Source: Flavobacteriaceae bacterium (GTDB lineage: Bacteria > Bacteroidota > Bacteroidia > UKL13-3). From it: a DNA stretch of 50,207 nucleotides. The position numbers and the translations under genes are program-made. The notes under the pieces were generated by a model that saw nothing but the letters and a program-made list of their open reading frames with translations, had not been told where the DNA came from and did not search any database. The stretch is from positions 1 to 50,207 of the forward strand of contig JANYDJ010000116.1 in the NCBI GenBank assembly GCA_025363675.1, written 5' to 3'. Each line of letters begins with the position of its first letter. The stretch's first letter is position 1. Below, in pieces: positions 15,659 to 25,284 of this stretch.

Positions 15659-18600
15659 TTATAACATAAATGAAATTGAAAGTTTTGTTCCTTTGTTTTT
15701 CTCTGTTACCACGTCTAGCACACCATCTAATTCATTGGCTCTTTTCTTCATATTCAGCATGCCATTTCCTCCTAGCGATTTGCTTTCTTCGCCCATTCCT
15801 TTTCCATCGTCAATAATATGAATACTCATATTGTTTTCGTTTTTCAAAATCTCCACAATACAGTTTTTGGCATCAGAATATTTGGCTACATTGTTCACCG
15901 CTTCTTTGCAAATTAAATATATATTTTTTCGCTGTTGGGTAGAAAGTTTTATACCGCCAATATCATTCGGTATTTTAAAATTGAAAGTAATATTTTTTGC
16001 TCCTAGCAGTTGATTGGCAAATATTTCCAACCTATCTGTAATATTGACAAATCTATCATGCTTGGGATTAATGGCCCACACAATATCACTCATATTTTCC
16101 ATAGCATTCTTTGCGGTTTCCTGCAAATTAGTGATAATAGAAGTTGAATCGGGAACTTTATTGCCAATTATTTTTTTTAATACTTCACTATATATAGAAA
16201 TACTGCTCAAGGATGAACCAATATCATCATGCAAATCTTGCGATATTTTATTGCGGATGTTTTGTATAGCCAGTATTTGTCTTAATCTGATAAAGTATAT
16301 AATATAACTAATCAAACACATCAACAACAAGCACAAACCGAAGAACCACCAAGTCTTCCAAAACGGCCCATCTACATGTATTTTAATGGTGTATTCTTTC
16401 ATATTCCATTGATTGGGTTTATTACTCGTTTTTATTCTTAATATATAATCTCCTCTGGGTAAATTGGTATATGAGGCAAAATTTCTTGAACCACTATAGG
16501 TCCACACTTCATCAAACCCATCCATAAAATAAGCATATTGTGTTTTATCGGGATCTATATAATTAATACCATTAAATTCAAAAATTATAGTTTTATCATG
16601 ATAGGAAAAGTTGAGTTGCGTTTGTCCGTTTTCTATATATCGGGTAATCCCAGAAACTTCATACGACATTAAGTAAACACTTGGTGTATATGGGTTGGGC
16701 TTTAATTCATCAGGATTCAATTTAACTATAGATTGGTCGCACACAAAGTATAATATACCTTTTTGTGTTATCATATGTGGTGCAGCACCAAAATCATTTG
16801 AGGGCAAACCATCAGATATATAATAATTACTAATCTCTCCTGTTGAAATATTGATTCTATTTAAACCATGTATGGATATTGCCCATAAATTATTTTTTAG
16901 GTCTTTTATTATTCCATATATTTTATTACTTGATAATCCTTTTTGGATATCGAACGATTTGAATGTTTCTTTAGTTGGGTCAAAACAATATATACCGCCT
17001 TCTAGCGTTGCAAGCCAAAGTTGGCCCATATTGTCAAATTCCAAACCCATCAAACTGCGATTATTAATGCCTTCACTATTAAATTCTATGGAATAATTTT
17101 TAAAAGTATTCTTTGTAATATCAAAACAAGTGAACGCGGCAATTTCCATATAGCCAATCCAAACATTTCCTCTTTTATCTACCACACGTCCTTGTGGAGT
17201 TAAATAGGGTAGTTTGTGTTCAGGATTATCGGGTGAATAATGTATATATTCTTTGGTAGTAAAATTATATTTCAGCAAACCATTTTGCCAAAGGCTAAGC
17301 CAATAATTACCGTACTCATCTTTATATATCTCTGTAATCCATCCATCAAGGCACTCAGCTACTTCGCTAGGCAATCCATTGAGTCGGGAGAATTGCTTGG
17401 TTTTTAAATCAAAAATAACCAAACCATTTTCACCACTTAACCATAATTTGTTTTGTTCGAGATATATAGTCCATACCTCATTATAATTTTTTCCAAAGAG
17501 CTTCGACATATCATAGTGTTCTATAATATCTCCTTCTTTATTCATTTTATATAAACCCGTTTTCTGACTCCCAATCCATATATCACCAGCATTATCTTCT
17601 AGCATATTCATAATTGCATCATCAGGCAACGAGAATTTATTTCCAGGTCGGTGTTCAGAAATGCTAAAATGCGTTTGCTGCATATTGATATAATCGAGCC
17701 CGCGTTCTGTTGCCACAAATACGGTTCCTTGCTCATCACACATTACCTGTTCTGCCGCTATATCACTCACCGATCGGGGATTTGTTTTATCTGGCAAGTA
17801 TAATTTTCCTTCTTTGGTTTTTGTATTAAAACATATAATACCCGAAGAAATACTTGTAGCCCACAATTCATTATCTGACACTTTAGTAATACATAAATAG
17901 TTTAAACTTTTGGTAGTTTTAATTTCAAAAGAATCTAATTTATTTTTCTTTAAATTATATTTATATATACCGTCAAAGCTCCATGTACCAAACCATGCCA
18001 CTGAATCGCCATCATAATAAAATGCGGGAATATATCCCATGCTCAAAATTTTTAATTTATTTGGATTATAATACCTGCTATAAAAATTTTTACCATCAAT
18101 AGTATAATATAAACCGCTGAATGTGTTAATCCATAGAGTGTTTCCATAAACATGTATTCTGTTGGGAAGACAGCGTATTTTTTGGGGCTGGTTGTGTAAA
18201 GTAGACGAATCAATACATATAAACTTCACAGAATCTATTTTTGTATTATATATTCCATGCGTGGTGCCAATCCAAATTTTATTTTTGAAATAGCCCACAG
18301 ATACAGTTCCAGTGCTAAAATCAATGGTATCTTTCAGATGATATATTTTTTTATAGTTGGTGAATTTATTGCTATACGGATCTAACATGCTCAAGCCCCC
18401 GTGAGTGGCTACCCATATCATCCCGCGGTTATCCTCGCATATATCCATGATATGATTATTGATGATGGAAGTCGAGTCTTGTTCCTTGTGTTGTAGTACC
18501 ATTATATTTTTTCCATCAAAACGATTCAGTCCGCTCTTTGTGCCGACCCACAAAAAGCCACGCATATCTTTATACAAACAAATTGCAGAATTTGCCGACA

Positions 18601-18706
18601 TACCATTGCTACTGTTCAAATGCTTGAAACTGGGTATAATATTTTGGGCATATGAATTTCCGCAATGAAGCATTATAAAAAGAATTGCAGCTAAAAAATA
18701 TCTCAT
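15659..18706 (-). CDS. Propeller-sensor histidine kinase (HisKA_3), copy 2
   Basis: Counting from ATG at 18706 (MRYFLAAILFIMLHCGNSYAQ, in part a signal peptide) the protein has 1,015 residues. An in-frame 28-residue extension upstream lacks features. Architecture is as in copy 1: propeller blades (FLWVGTKSGLNRFD, IWVATHGGLSMLD, IWIGSQKTGLYKM, LWLATLEGGIYCFD), Y_Y_Y domain (YAYFMDGFDEVW), one membrane helix, HisKA_3 with His in SQDLHDDIGSSLSS, and an HATPase ending DDGKGMGEE and GGNGMLNMKKRA. The transmitter halves of the two copies are nearly the same at DNA level, while the sensor halves have diverged, so they probably read different ligands. First gene of the signalling block. Confidence 0.94.
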   Translation of the reverse strand: MRYFLAAILFIMLHCGNSYAQNIIPSFKHLNSSNGMSANSAICLYKDMRGFLWVGTKSGLNRFDGKNIMVLQHKEQDSTSIINNHIMDICEDNRGMIWVATHGGLSMLDPYSNKFTNYKKIYHLKDTIDFSTGTVSVGYFKNKIWIGTTHGIYNTKIDSVKFICIDSSTLHNQPQKIRCLPNRIHVYGNTLWINTFSGLYYTIDGKNFYSRYYNPNKLKILSMGYIPAFYYDGDSVAWFGTWSFDGIYKYNLKKNKLDSFEIKTTKSLNYLCITKVSDNELWATSISSGIICFNTKTKEGKLYLPDKTNPRSVSDIAAEQVMCDEQGTVFVATERGLDYINMQQTHFSISEHRPGNKFSLPDDAIMNMLEDNAGDIWIGSQKTGLYKMNKEGDIIEHYDMSKLFGKNYNEVWTIYLEQNKLWLSGENGLVIFDLKTKQFSRLNGLPSEVAECLDGWITEIYKDEYGNYWLSLWQNGLLKYNFTTKEYIHYSPDNPEHKLPYLTPQGRVVDKRGNVWIGYMEIAAFTCFDITKNTFKNYSIEFNSEGINNRSLMGLEFDNMGQLWLATLEGGIYCFDPTKETFKSFDIQKGLSSNKIYGIIKDLKNNLWAISIHGLNRINISTGEISNYYISDGLPSNDFGAAPHMITQKGILYFVCDQSIVKLNPDELKPNPYTPSVYLMSYEVSGITRYIENGQTQLNFSYHDKTIIFEFNGINYIDPDKTQYAYFMDGFDEVWTYSGSRNFASYTNLPRGDYILRIKTSNKPNQWNMKEYTIKIHVDGPFWKTWWFFGLCLLLMCLISYIIYFIRLRQILAIQNIRNKISQDLHDDIGSSLSSISIYSEVLKKIIGNKVPDSTSIITNLQETAKNAMENMSDIVWAINPKHDRFVNITDRLEIFANQLLGAKNITFNFKIPNDIGGIKLSTQQRKNIYLICKEAVNNVAKYSDAKNCIVEILKNENNMSIHIIDDGKGMGEESKSLGGNGMLNMKKRANELDGVLDVVTEKNKGTKLSISFML

Positions 18707-18829
18707 CTCCGCAAATTTCACCCTCAATTTTCCGATGAGAACCACATGATGATGTAGGTAGGGGTAAAAGACGAAGAGCAATAAAGACAAAGGACGAAGG
18801 ACAAAAGAAGGAAGTCCTGTACCTTTTTT

Positions 18830-19390
18830 CTATATTTTATTAATTATTTTATTTGTTGGAGTACCAATGCCACCGCCAATCAGCACGCCAAGCATAGCAC
18901 CTACTGTCACATCTGCTGGATAATGCACACCTATATATACACTGGCAAAAGCAATCAATGCAGCCCATAATAAAAACCAATAGCGATGTGCACTTTTGAA
19001 GAAAAATATATAATACATCGCAATAGCAAAATGATTGCAGGCATGTGCCGATATAAAACTATAACCACTGCCGCAATGAGCTCGCACCATAGGAGCCAAT
19101 CCATCAATATCCTGATAATGACAAGGGCGGATTCGTTCAAAAAAATGTTTGATACTATTGGCCACCAAAGCATCACTAATAGCAATGGTAATTCCAAAAC
19201 CAATCATTATATATATCATTTTTTTGAGCCCATAGTTTTTACATATTATGCAAAACAATATAATATATAATGGAACCCACAGCCACATAATGCGGAGGTA
19301 GGGCATAAGCCAATCGAAAAAACCATTGCTCAAGTTATGGTTAATGAAATTAAAAACTTGGTGGTCGATATGTTTTAAACTCTCAAACAT
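18830..19390 (-). CDS. PAP2-family membrane phosphatase
   Basis: From ATG at 19390 (MFESLKHIDHQVF) the protein has 186 residues and about five membrane helices. The PAP2 active-site motifs are present: KHFFERIRP for the K-x6-RP motif, SFISAHACNHFA for motif 2 (SAH in place of the common SGH), and YIGVHYPADVTVG with catalytic His and Asp for motif 3. It should remove phosphate from a lipid such as undecaprenyl pyrophosphate or phosphatidate. A 50-residue in-frame extension upstream is rejected: it would run into the uvrB coding region. It is divergent from uvrB. Confidence 0.9.
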   Translation of the reverse strand: MFESLKHIDHQVFNFINHNLSNGFFDWLMPYLRIMWLWVPLYIILFCIICKNYGLKKMIYIMIGFGITIAISDALVANSIKHFFERIRPCHYQDIDGLAPMVRAHCGSGYSFISAHACNHFAIAMYYIFFFKSAHRYWFLLWAALIAFASVYIGVHYPADVTVGAMLGVLIGGGIGTPTNKIINKI

Positions 19391-19429
19391 TTTACTGCGA
19401 ATTACATAGATTTCACTCAAAATATAACT

Positions 19430-19437
19430 TATTTTTG
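19430..19437 (+). promoter_or_regulatory. -7 promoter element (TATTTTTG) for uvrB
   Basis: TATTTTTG matches TAnnTTTG and ends 10 bp before the uvrB ATG. The -33 region is not obvious. It sits in the 57-bp gap between the divergent PAP2 and uvrB start codons. Confidence 0.5.
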
Positions 19438-19447
19438 CAATCCGTTT

Positions 19448-21475
19448 ATGAAATTTGAACTCACTTCCACCTTTAAACCCACCGGCGACCAACCAGGAGC
19501 CATACGCCAACTGGTTGCTGGCATTAACCGTGGCGACCACTCGCAGGTATTATTGGGTGTTACGGGTAGTGGAAAAACTTTTACAATTGCCAACGTAATT
19601 CAACAAATACAAAGACCCACTTTAATTTTAAGTCATAACAAAACTTTGGTGGCTCAGCTTTATGGCGAGTTCAAACAATTTTTCCCGGATAATGCTGTTG
19701 AGTATTATGTTTCTTATTACGATTATTACCAGCCCGAAGCATTCATTCCCAGCTCGAATACTTATATAGAAAAAGATATGGCGATTAACCAAGAGATTGA
19801 AAAATTGAGGTTGAGAACTACATCTACTTTATTATCGGGCAGAAAAGATATTATAGTTGTTGCATCGGTGTCATGTATATATGGTGCGGGTAATCCCAAA
19901 GATTACGAAGGTTCTATTATACGCCTGCATACAGGAATGAAAATGAGCCGCAATACTTTATTATATAGATTGGTGGATTGCCTTTACAGTCGCACTACGG
20001 CCACATTTGAACGTGGAAATTTTAGGGTGCAGGGCGATAATGTAGATGTGTTTGTTGCTTATGGCGATTATGCTTATCGTATTGTATTTTTCGGCAACGA
20101 AATAGAAGCCATTTCTTCCTTCGATCCAGCAACTGGAAAAACTTTGGAGAAGCATGATGTGATGGCCATTTTCCCAGCCAATATATATGTTACCAATCGC
20201 GATTCGATGATGCATGCCATTAATCATATACAAGATGATATGATGGCACAGGTAGAATATTTCAAATCGCTTGGGATGAATTTAGAAGCAAAACGCCTGG
20301 AAGAAAAAGTAACCTTCGATTTGGAAATGATGCGTGAACTGGGCTACTGTAGCGGTATTGAGAACTATAGTAGATATATGGATAAAAGAAATGCGGGTGA
20401 CAGACCCTTCTGCCTATTGGATTATTTTCCCGAAGATTTTTTATTGGTGGTGGACGAAAGTCATGTGAGTATGCCACAGGTACGTGCTATGTATGGTGGC
20501 GATAGAAGCAGAAAAACCACTTTAGTAGAACATGGATTTCGCTTACCCAGTGCTTTAGATAATCGCCCTCTCACGTTCAATGAATTTGAAGGAATGGTAG
20601 GCCAAACTATATATGTTAGTGCCACGCCAGCGGATTATGAAGTAGCGAAATCGGAAGGTGTAGTTGTAGAACAATTAATCAGACCAACGGGCTTGTTAGA
20701 TCCTGTTATAGAAATTCGTCCATTAGTAAATCAGGTTGATGATTTGTTGGATGAGATAGAAGAAACTATAAAATTGGGCGATAGAATTTTGGTAACCACA
20801 CTCACCAAAAGAATGGCAGAAGAGCTCACCAAATATATGGGTCGACTTAATATAAAAGTGAGTTATATACATAGCGAAGTAAAAACCCTCGACCGCGTGG
20901 AGATATTACGAAACCTGCGTGTGGGCGTTATTGATGTATTGATAGGTGTAAATTTATTACGCGAAGGACTGGACCTGCCCGAGGTTTCTTTCGTAGCCAT
21001 ATTGGATGCGGATAAAGAAGGATTTTTACGAAGTGATAGATCGCTGATACAAACTATTGGTCGTGCGGCAAGAAACTCACGCGGAAAAGTTATTATGTAT
21101 GCTGATAGAATTACCCAAAGTATGCAACGAACAATAGATGACAATCTTCGCAAACGCGAGAAACAAATTGCTTATAATACTTTGCATGGTATTACACCAA
21201 CCACGGTAGTAAAATCGAAAGAAGATATATTCAAACAAACATCATTAAGCGATTTCCGTGTAGATGCACCCACCCACGAAAGTTATTATGCCGAGGCCGA
21301 AACCCCAGCACTGGCAGCCGATCCGCTGGTACAATATATGACCAAAGACCAACTACAAAAACTCGCCGACCAAACCCGCAAACGCATGGCCCAAGCTGCA
21401 AAAGATATGGACTTTTTACAAGCCGCCATGTTGCGTGATGAGTTATTGGAATTGGAAAAGCGGGTAGCGAATTGA
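19448..21475 (+). CDS. uvrB: Excinuclease ABC subunit B
   Basis: A complete UvrB of 675 residues, normal length. It starts with the family's FxPTGDQPxAI pattern (FKPTGDQPGAI). Walker A is GVTGSGKTFT; the beta-hairpin region that clamps damaged DNA follows YVSYYDYYQPEAFIPSSNTY. The helicase motifs DESH, VSATPADYE and TIGRAARN are present, and a UVR domain at the C-terminus (AAKDMDFLQAAMLRDELLEL) binds UvrC/UvrA. It acts in nucleotide excision repair after damage loading by UvrA. The ATG start fits the family's N-terminus exactly. The tRNA-Arg gene lies 125 bp downstream. Confidence 0.98.
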   Translation: MKFELTSTFKPTGDQPGAIRQLVAGINRGDHSQVLLGVTGSGKTFTIANVIQQIQRPTLILSHNKTLVAQLYGEFKQFFPDNAVEYYVSYYDYYQPEAFIPSSNTYIEKDMAINQEIEKLRLRTTSTLLSGRKDIIVVASVSCIYGAGNPKDYEGSIIRLHTGMKMSRNTLLYRLVDCLYSRTTATFERGNFRVQGDNVDVFVAYGDYAYRIVFFGNEIEAISSFDPATGKTLEKHDVMAIFPANIYVTNRDSMMHAINHIQDDMMAQVEYFKSLGMNLEAKRLEEKVTFDLEMMRELGYCSGIENYSRYMDKRNAGDRPFCLLDYFPEDFLLVVDESHVSMPQVRAMYGGDRSRKTTLVEHGFRLPSALDNRPLTFNEFEGMVGQTIYVSATPADYEVAKSEGVVVEQLIRPTGLLDPVIEIRPLVNQVDDLLDEIEETIKLGDRILVTTLTKRMAEELTKYMGRLNIKVSYIHSEVKTLDRVEILRNLRVGVIDVLIGVNLLREGLDLPEVSFVAILDADKEGFLRSDRSLIQTIGRAARNSRGKVIMYADRITQSMQRTIDDNLRKREKQIAYNTLHGITPTTVVKSKEDIFKQTSLSDFRVDAPTHESYYAEAETPALAADPLVQYMTKDQLQKLADQTRKRMAQAAKDMDFLQAAMLRDELLELEKRVAN

Positions 21476-21600
21476 TATATGAATGCCCGTGGTTGCGTCT
21501 TACGACCAACCACAATTTGAGCACAATCATTTCAACTTTCCCCAATATATTTGTATCCCCATTCAACTTATATATAATATATTTGCACACTTCTAATTTT

Positions 21601-21672
21601 GGCCTCTTAGTTTAATGGATAGAATAAGAGATTCCGATTCTCTTGGTACAGGTTCGATTCCTGTAGAGGCCA
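21601..21672 (+). tRNA. tRNA-Arg (anticodon CCG)
   Basis: The cloverleaf is complete. The acceptor stem GGCCTCT/AGAGGCC pairs perfectly over seven bases, followed by T8-A9 and a weak D stem (GTTT/GAAT). The anticodon stem is AGAGA/TCTCT around the loop TTCCGAT, giving anticodon CCG for the arginine codon CGG. The variable region has four bases; the T arm is ACAGG/CCTGT with loop TTCGATT. The discriminator is A, and CCA is not encoded. The 3' part from position 21623 is duplicated 1,460 bp downstream. Confidence 0.93.
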
Positions 21673-21675
21673 CAA
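21623..21675 (+). repeat. Putative attachment repeat, tRNA copy (53 bp)
   Basis: The last 50 bases of the tRNA-Arg gene plus three more are repeated without mismatch at 23083-23135. The repeat begins in the anticodon arm region and covers the T arm and acceptor 3' strand, the usual form of a tRNA attachment site. Confidence 0.9.
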
Positions 21676-21716
21676 AAATTATTAAATATATATTGAGTTC
21701 TGCCCAAATAATTTGT

Positions 21717-23042
21717 ATGAAAGAAAACCAAAACATAGAATACAAAAGAGACTGGAAAGATGAATATATTAAATGGATAAGTGGCTTTGCCAATGCCAAT
21801 GGAGGCAAGTTGTTTATTGGCATAGATGATAATGGGTTTATATCAGGTGTTTCTAATGCTAAGAAACTTTTAGAGGATATTCCCAACAAAGTAAGAGATA
21901 TTTTAGGGATTACGATTGATGTAAATTTAAAAACAAAACTACGTAAATATTATATAGAAATAAAAGTAGAACCTTATCCGCATCCTGTTAGTTATCGGGG
22001 TCAGTATCATTACAGAAGTGGTAGTACCAAACAAGAATTAAAAGGTTTAGCATTAGATAAATTTATACTGCAAAAGCAAGGCAAACATTGGGATGATGTT
22101 CCAGTTCCCAAAGTGGCAATAAAAGATTTAAGTAAAACAGCTTTTGATTCATTTAAAAATGAAGCAATTCAAAGCAAGCGATTAGATTCGACTATATTAA
22201 AAGAAAATAACAATCTGCTGGTAGATAATTTACGTTTAATGGATGGGCGTTTTCTTAAACGAGCAGCCATCTTGTTGTTTCATCCAGATCCTGAAAAATA
22301 TATAACAGGAGCATATATAAAAATCGGTTTTTTTAGAACAGATGATGATTTAATTTTTCAAGATACTATTCATGGAAATCTTTTTGAGCAGGTAAATAAA
22401 ACAATGGATTTACTTTTGACCAAATACCTAAAAGCTTTTATCAGATACGAAGGTGTAAACCGAATAGAAGAATATCCTTTCCCTGAGCCAGCTTTGCGTG
22501 AGGCTATGATTAATGCTATCGCTCATAAAGATTATAGTAGCGGCAACCCAATACAAATAAGTGTTTACGATAGCAAAATTATTTTTTGGAACTCGGGTCA
22601 ATTACCCGAAAATTGGACTATAAAAAACTTAATGAGTAAACATATATCAGAGCCTTTCAATCCTCAAATTTCAAATGCGTTTTTCCGTGTCGGATTAATT
22701 GAAGCATGGGGAAGAGGTACTTTGAAAATAATTAATGAGTGTAAAAATCATAAAATACCTTCTCCTATTTTCAAGTTTGAGCCATCGGGTTTTTGGTTGG
22801 AAATGAATAATCCCAACATACAAACGTCGGGGAAAACGTCGGGGAAAACGTCGGGGAAAACGTCGGGGAAAATATTGGGATATATACAGGAAAACGAAAA
22901 AATTACCATCCCTGAACTTGCCATTAAAATAGGCATTGCAGAGCGTTCCATCGAGCGAAATCTTCAGCAATTGCAAAAAGATAATACAATCAAACGTATT
23001 GGCGGTGCTAGAGGTGGGAAATGGGAGCTTGTAAAAAAATGA
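21717..23042 (+). CDS. AlbA_2/Schlafen-type ATP-binding protein with HTH
   Basis: A 441-residue protein of the COG2865 type. The N-terminal AlbA_2 (Schlafen-like) domain opens with NIEYKRDW, then ISGFANANGGKLFIGIDDNG and YHYRSGSTKQEL. A C-terminal GHKL-like ATP-binding part reads PEPALREAMINAIAHKDY and WNSGQLP, ending at GLIEAWGRGTLKI. Four TSGK units (~370-385) link to a C-terminal helix-turn-helix with IPELAIKIGIAERSIERN. Such proteins are often mobile and sometimes linked to regulation or phage defence; here the role is unknown. ATG at 21717 is chosen because the longer frame runs through the tRNA. It is the sole gene of a mini-island between two tRNA-Arg 3' copies. Confidence 0.87.
   Translation: MKENQNIEYKRDWKDEYIKWISGFANANGGKLFIGIDDNGFISGVSNAKKLLEDIPNKVRDILGITIDVNLKTKLRKYYIEIKVEPYPHPVSYRGQYHYRSGSTKQELKGLALDKFILQKQGKHWDDVPVPKVAIKDLSKTAFDSFKNEAIQSKRLDSTILKENNNLLVDNLRLMDGRFLKRAAILLFHPDPEKYITGAYIKIGFFRTDDDLIFQDTIHGNLFEQVNKTMDLLLTKYLKAFIRYEGVNRIEEYPFPEPALREAMINAIAHKDYSSGNPIQISVYDSKIIFWNSGQLPENWTIKNLMSKHISEPFNPQISNAFFRVGLIEAWGRGTLKIINECKNHKIPSPIFKFEPSGFWLEMNNPNIQTSGKTSGKTSGKTSGKILGYIQENEKITIPELAIKIGIAERSIERNLQQLQKDNTIKRIGGARGGKWELVKK
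22824..22871 (+). repeat. In-gene 12-bp tandem repeat (4 perfect copies)
   Basis: ACGTCGGGGAAA is repeated four times without mismatch, encoding TSGK four times. The unit length is a multiple of three, so changes in copy number would alter only linker length between the ATP-binding part and the HTH. Confidence 0.95.
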
Positions 23043-23082
23043 GATTCTACTATAAGCAAATTATAATATATTTGTATTCTAA

Positions 23083-23135
23083 AATAAGAGATTCCGATTC
23101 TCTTGGTACAGGTTCGATTCCTGTAGAGGCCACAA
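23083..23135 (+). repeat. Putative attachment repeat, distal copy (tRNA-Arg 3' fragment)
   Basis: A perfect 53-bp copy of 21623-21675. It holds the tRNA anticodon loop, T arm and acceptor 3' strand but has no 5' half, so it is not a tRNA gene. It marks the right end of a 1,460-bp insertion. Confidence 0.92.
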
Positions 23136-23193
23136 GGTATTTTATATTTTCAGCTTTATATTTTTCAAGTATTAAACAAGCTTTGTAAATTAG

Positions 23194-24957
23194 ATGAAAA
23201 GACCAATCAGGAAGAAGATATATATAACTTTCATATTTGTATTTTTTGCTGCAAATTGTTTTTGTCAGCAAGAGAAAGAATCAATGGAGATTTATAGTTT
23301 ATCTAGTTTTTGCAAAACTTGGGGTTTATTGAAATATTATGATAAGAAAACCGATATAGATTTTGACCAACTATTCTTTACAAATTATTGGAGATTCAAA
23401 ACCTCAAAAGGGAAAAGAGAATTCAACCAAAATATGGCTTATGTATTTGATACATTAAAATTAGGCCATGTTCTAAACAGCAAAATAATCACACAACAAT
23501 CTTTAGATAAAATTTTTCAGAGCAAAAATTGGGAGGAAATTAGTGATACAAATTTGTATACTATAAAGCCAGATTTTAATTGGATAATATCTGATACATT
23601 GCTTGATAATGATAACAAAGCTAGATTGCTGAAAGTGTTAGAAGATTACCAACCAACAAAAAAAAGCAGATATGTAACTAGTAAAATGATTTCACATGAA
23701 CATAGCTTTGAAGAAAAAGTATATCCCGTAAATTATGATAGTATTAGAGAAGAATATAAAGTATTATCGCTCTTTAGATATTGGAATATCATCCATTATT
23801 TTTTTCCGTATAAAAAACTAATGGATGAAAATTGGGATTCAGTTTTAGTCAATGCGATACCATGGTTTGCTGATACTAATCGATATTATTACTATTATTT
23901 AGGTCGGCTTATTTCCAAAATTAATGACTCGCATGGGTTTTGGGAATTCCCTCAAATTAAAATTAATAAAAAGGCAAGTTATAATGACACTTTTTATAAA
24001 GTAAGAAAAATGGCACCTTTATGTTATAAAATAATGGAGAATAATTTTATAATCAGTAAAATATTGGATGAAGCAATAATTGATAAGGGAGATATAAGAA
24101 TAGGCGATACAATAATTTCAGTTAATTCATACAAATTTTCAGAATTAAAAGAATGGTATAAGAACAGTTTTGCCAAGTCCACAATACAAGCTTTAAATAA
24201 TGGGTTTGAGAATTATATTCCACAAAATATATACGATACTGGCTTTGTTGTTCGTGTGATGAGAGGGACAGATACTTTAAGGTATTATATTGGGAAAGGA
24301 ATAAGTTATTATGAATATAGAGAGCTTATCTATTCCACCGATACCTTACACTATTACGCCGTTAGCAAAGGTATTGGTTATATTAATCTTTCAACCATAA
24401 AAGGAAAAGAAGTTCAAAAATCATTGAATAAATTTAAGCATTATAAATCAATCATATTTGATATGAGAGGTTATCCAGATACTTGGAGGTTGTTGTTTTT
24501 ACCAAGATATTTTAGTCGTATTCCAGTTCCAGTTGCTTCTTATGAGTATGCTGATAAGAAATTTCCTGGTGCGTTTAAGAAATTCCATAAACCCGAAACA
24601 TATTTTGTAAAAATACCAGTCTTTAAGAAATTATACCAAGGAAACGTAGTAGTATTAATTGATGCTAACGCTATGTCAGCCGCAGAAACAATGTGCATGC
24701 TTTTTAAAGCATATGCTAAAAATGTTACATTTATTGGAGAGCCAACTGTTGGAGCAAATGGTGATGTAACCACATTTAATTTACCTGATGGCAGCCGAGC
24801 AGGTTTTTCATCTATTAATTGGCATTTCCCCAATGGAACAAGATTACAAAGGATAGGAATACAGCCAGATATTTTAGTAAAACCAACTCCTGAAAGTTTA
24901 AAAACGGGAGGAGATATTATTATGAAAAAAGCAATTGAATATTTGAATACAAAATAA
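23194..24957 (+). CDS. S41-family (C-terminal processing type) peptidase
   Basis: A 587-residue exported protease. It begins with a signal peptide (IYITFIFVFFAANCFCQ). The middle has a degenerate PDZ-like segment (AIIDKGDIRIGDTIISVNSY), and the C-terminal S41 core has SKGIGYINLSTIKG, VVVLIDANAMSAAETM with the catalytic Ser in MSAAE, FIGEPTVGANGD, and the closing GIQPDILVKPTPE. The SAAE form is typical of the tricorn/CtpA branch found in Bacteroidota. It probably acts in the periplasm or at the surface; its substrate is unknown. It follows the tRNA-Arg mini-island by ~60 bp, so its original promoter region may have been changed by the insertion. Confidence 0.88.
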   Translation: MKRPIRKKIYITFIFVFFAANCFCQQEKESMEIYSLSSFCKTWGLLKYYDKKTDIDFDQLFFTNYWRFKTSKGKREFNQNMAYVFDTLKLGHVLNSKIITQQSLDKIFQSKNWEEISDTNLYTIKPDFNWIISDTLLDNDNKARLLKVLEDYQPTKKSRYVTSKMISHEHSFEEKVYPVNYDSIREEYKVLSLFRYWNIIHYFFPYKKLMDENWDSVLVNAIPWFADTNRYYYYYLGRLISKINDSHGFWEFPQIKINKKASYNDTFYKVRKMAPLCYKIMENNFIISKILDEAIIDKGDIRIGDTIISVNSYKFSELKEWYKNSFAKSTIQALNNGFENYIPQNIYDTGFVVRVMRGTDTLRYYIGKGISYYEYRELIYSTDTLHYYAVSKGIGYINLSTIKGKEVQKSLNKFKHYKSIIFDMRGYPDTWRLLFLPRYFSRIPVPVASYEYADKKFPGAFKKFHKPETYFVKIPVFKKLYQGNVVVLIDANAMSAAETMCMLFKAYAKNVTFIGEPTVGANGDVTTFNLPDGSRAGFSSINWHFPNGTRLQRIGIQPDILVKPTPESLKTGGDIIMKKAIEYLNTK

Positions 24958-25284
24958 CCTCTCCTGCAAATATGGATTTTTTTAAGTCTCCAGTACCCCA
25001 ACCCTGAATCCAATATTTGCCCTAATAAACTACACTATTATGAATATAGAAAAGCAGCTTTATCAAATCTTATTGAAGAAAGCAAATTGAAAACTATAAT
25101 AAATAAAATTTCACATATATAGTTTTAGAGCTTTTACTGTAATATATATTCATGTTTGTACTAATTATATTTTCAGCAAGTATAAAGAAATTTACATAAA
25201 ATTTTAATGGCATATTAATTGCCAAGCGAATTATCTTTCCACTTCTTATAAATTTTTAAATGTAACCTATAATAAATTACACAC
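24958..25284. other. Intergenic region with a repeated 25-bp element and a possible gene remnant
   Basis: A 25-bp sequence at 24964-24988 (CTGCAAATATGGATT, then T-rich and AAGTC) recurs at 26313-26337. After the first copy comes an AATATTTG promoter-like octamer and an ATG at 25040 that opens a 16-codon frame (MNIEKQLYQILLKKAN), then a stop. This could be the front end of a deleted gene. The remainder is AT-rich with no other signal. The prohibitin-like gene starts at 25285. Confidence 0.5.

Noticed and set aside
21615-21716. N-terminal extension of the AlbA-type protein through the tRNA
   Set aside because: The extension is translated tRNA sequence; the protein family starts at MKENQNIEYKR (21717).
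22824-22871. CRISPR-like array
   Set aside because: Units are directly adjacent with no spacers and lie in a coding frame.
23083-23135. Second tRNA-Arg gene
   Set aside because: Only the 3' half is present; no acceptor 5' strand or D arm.
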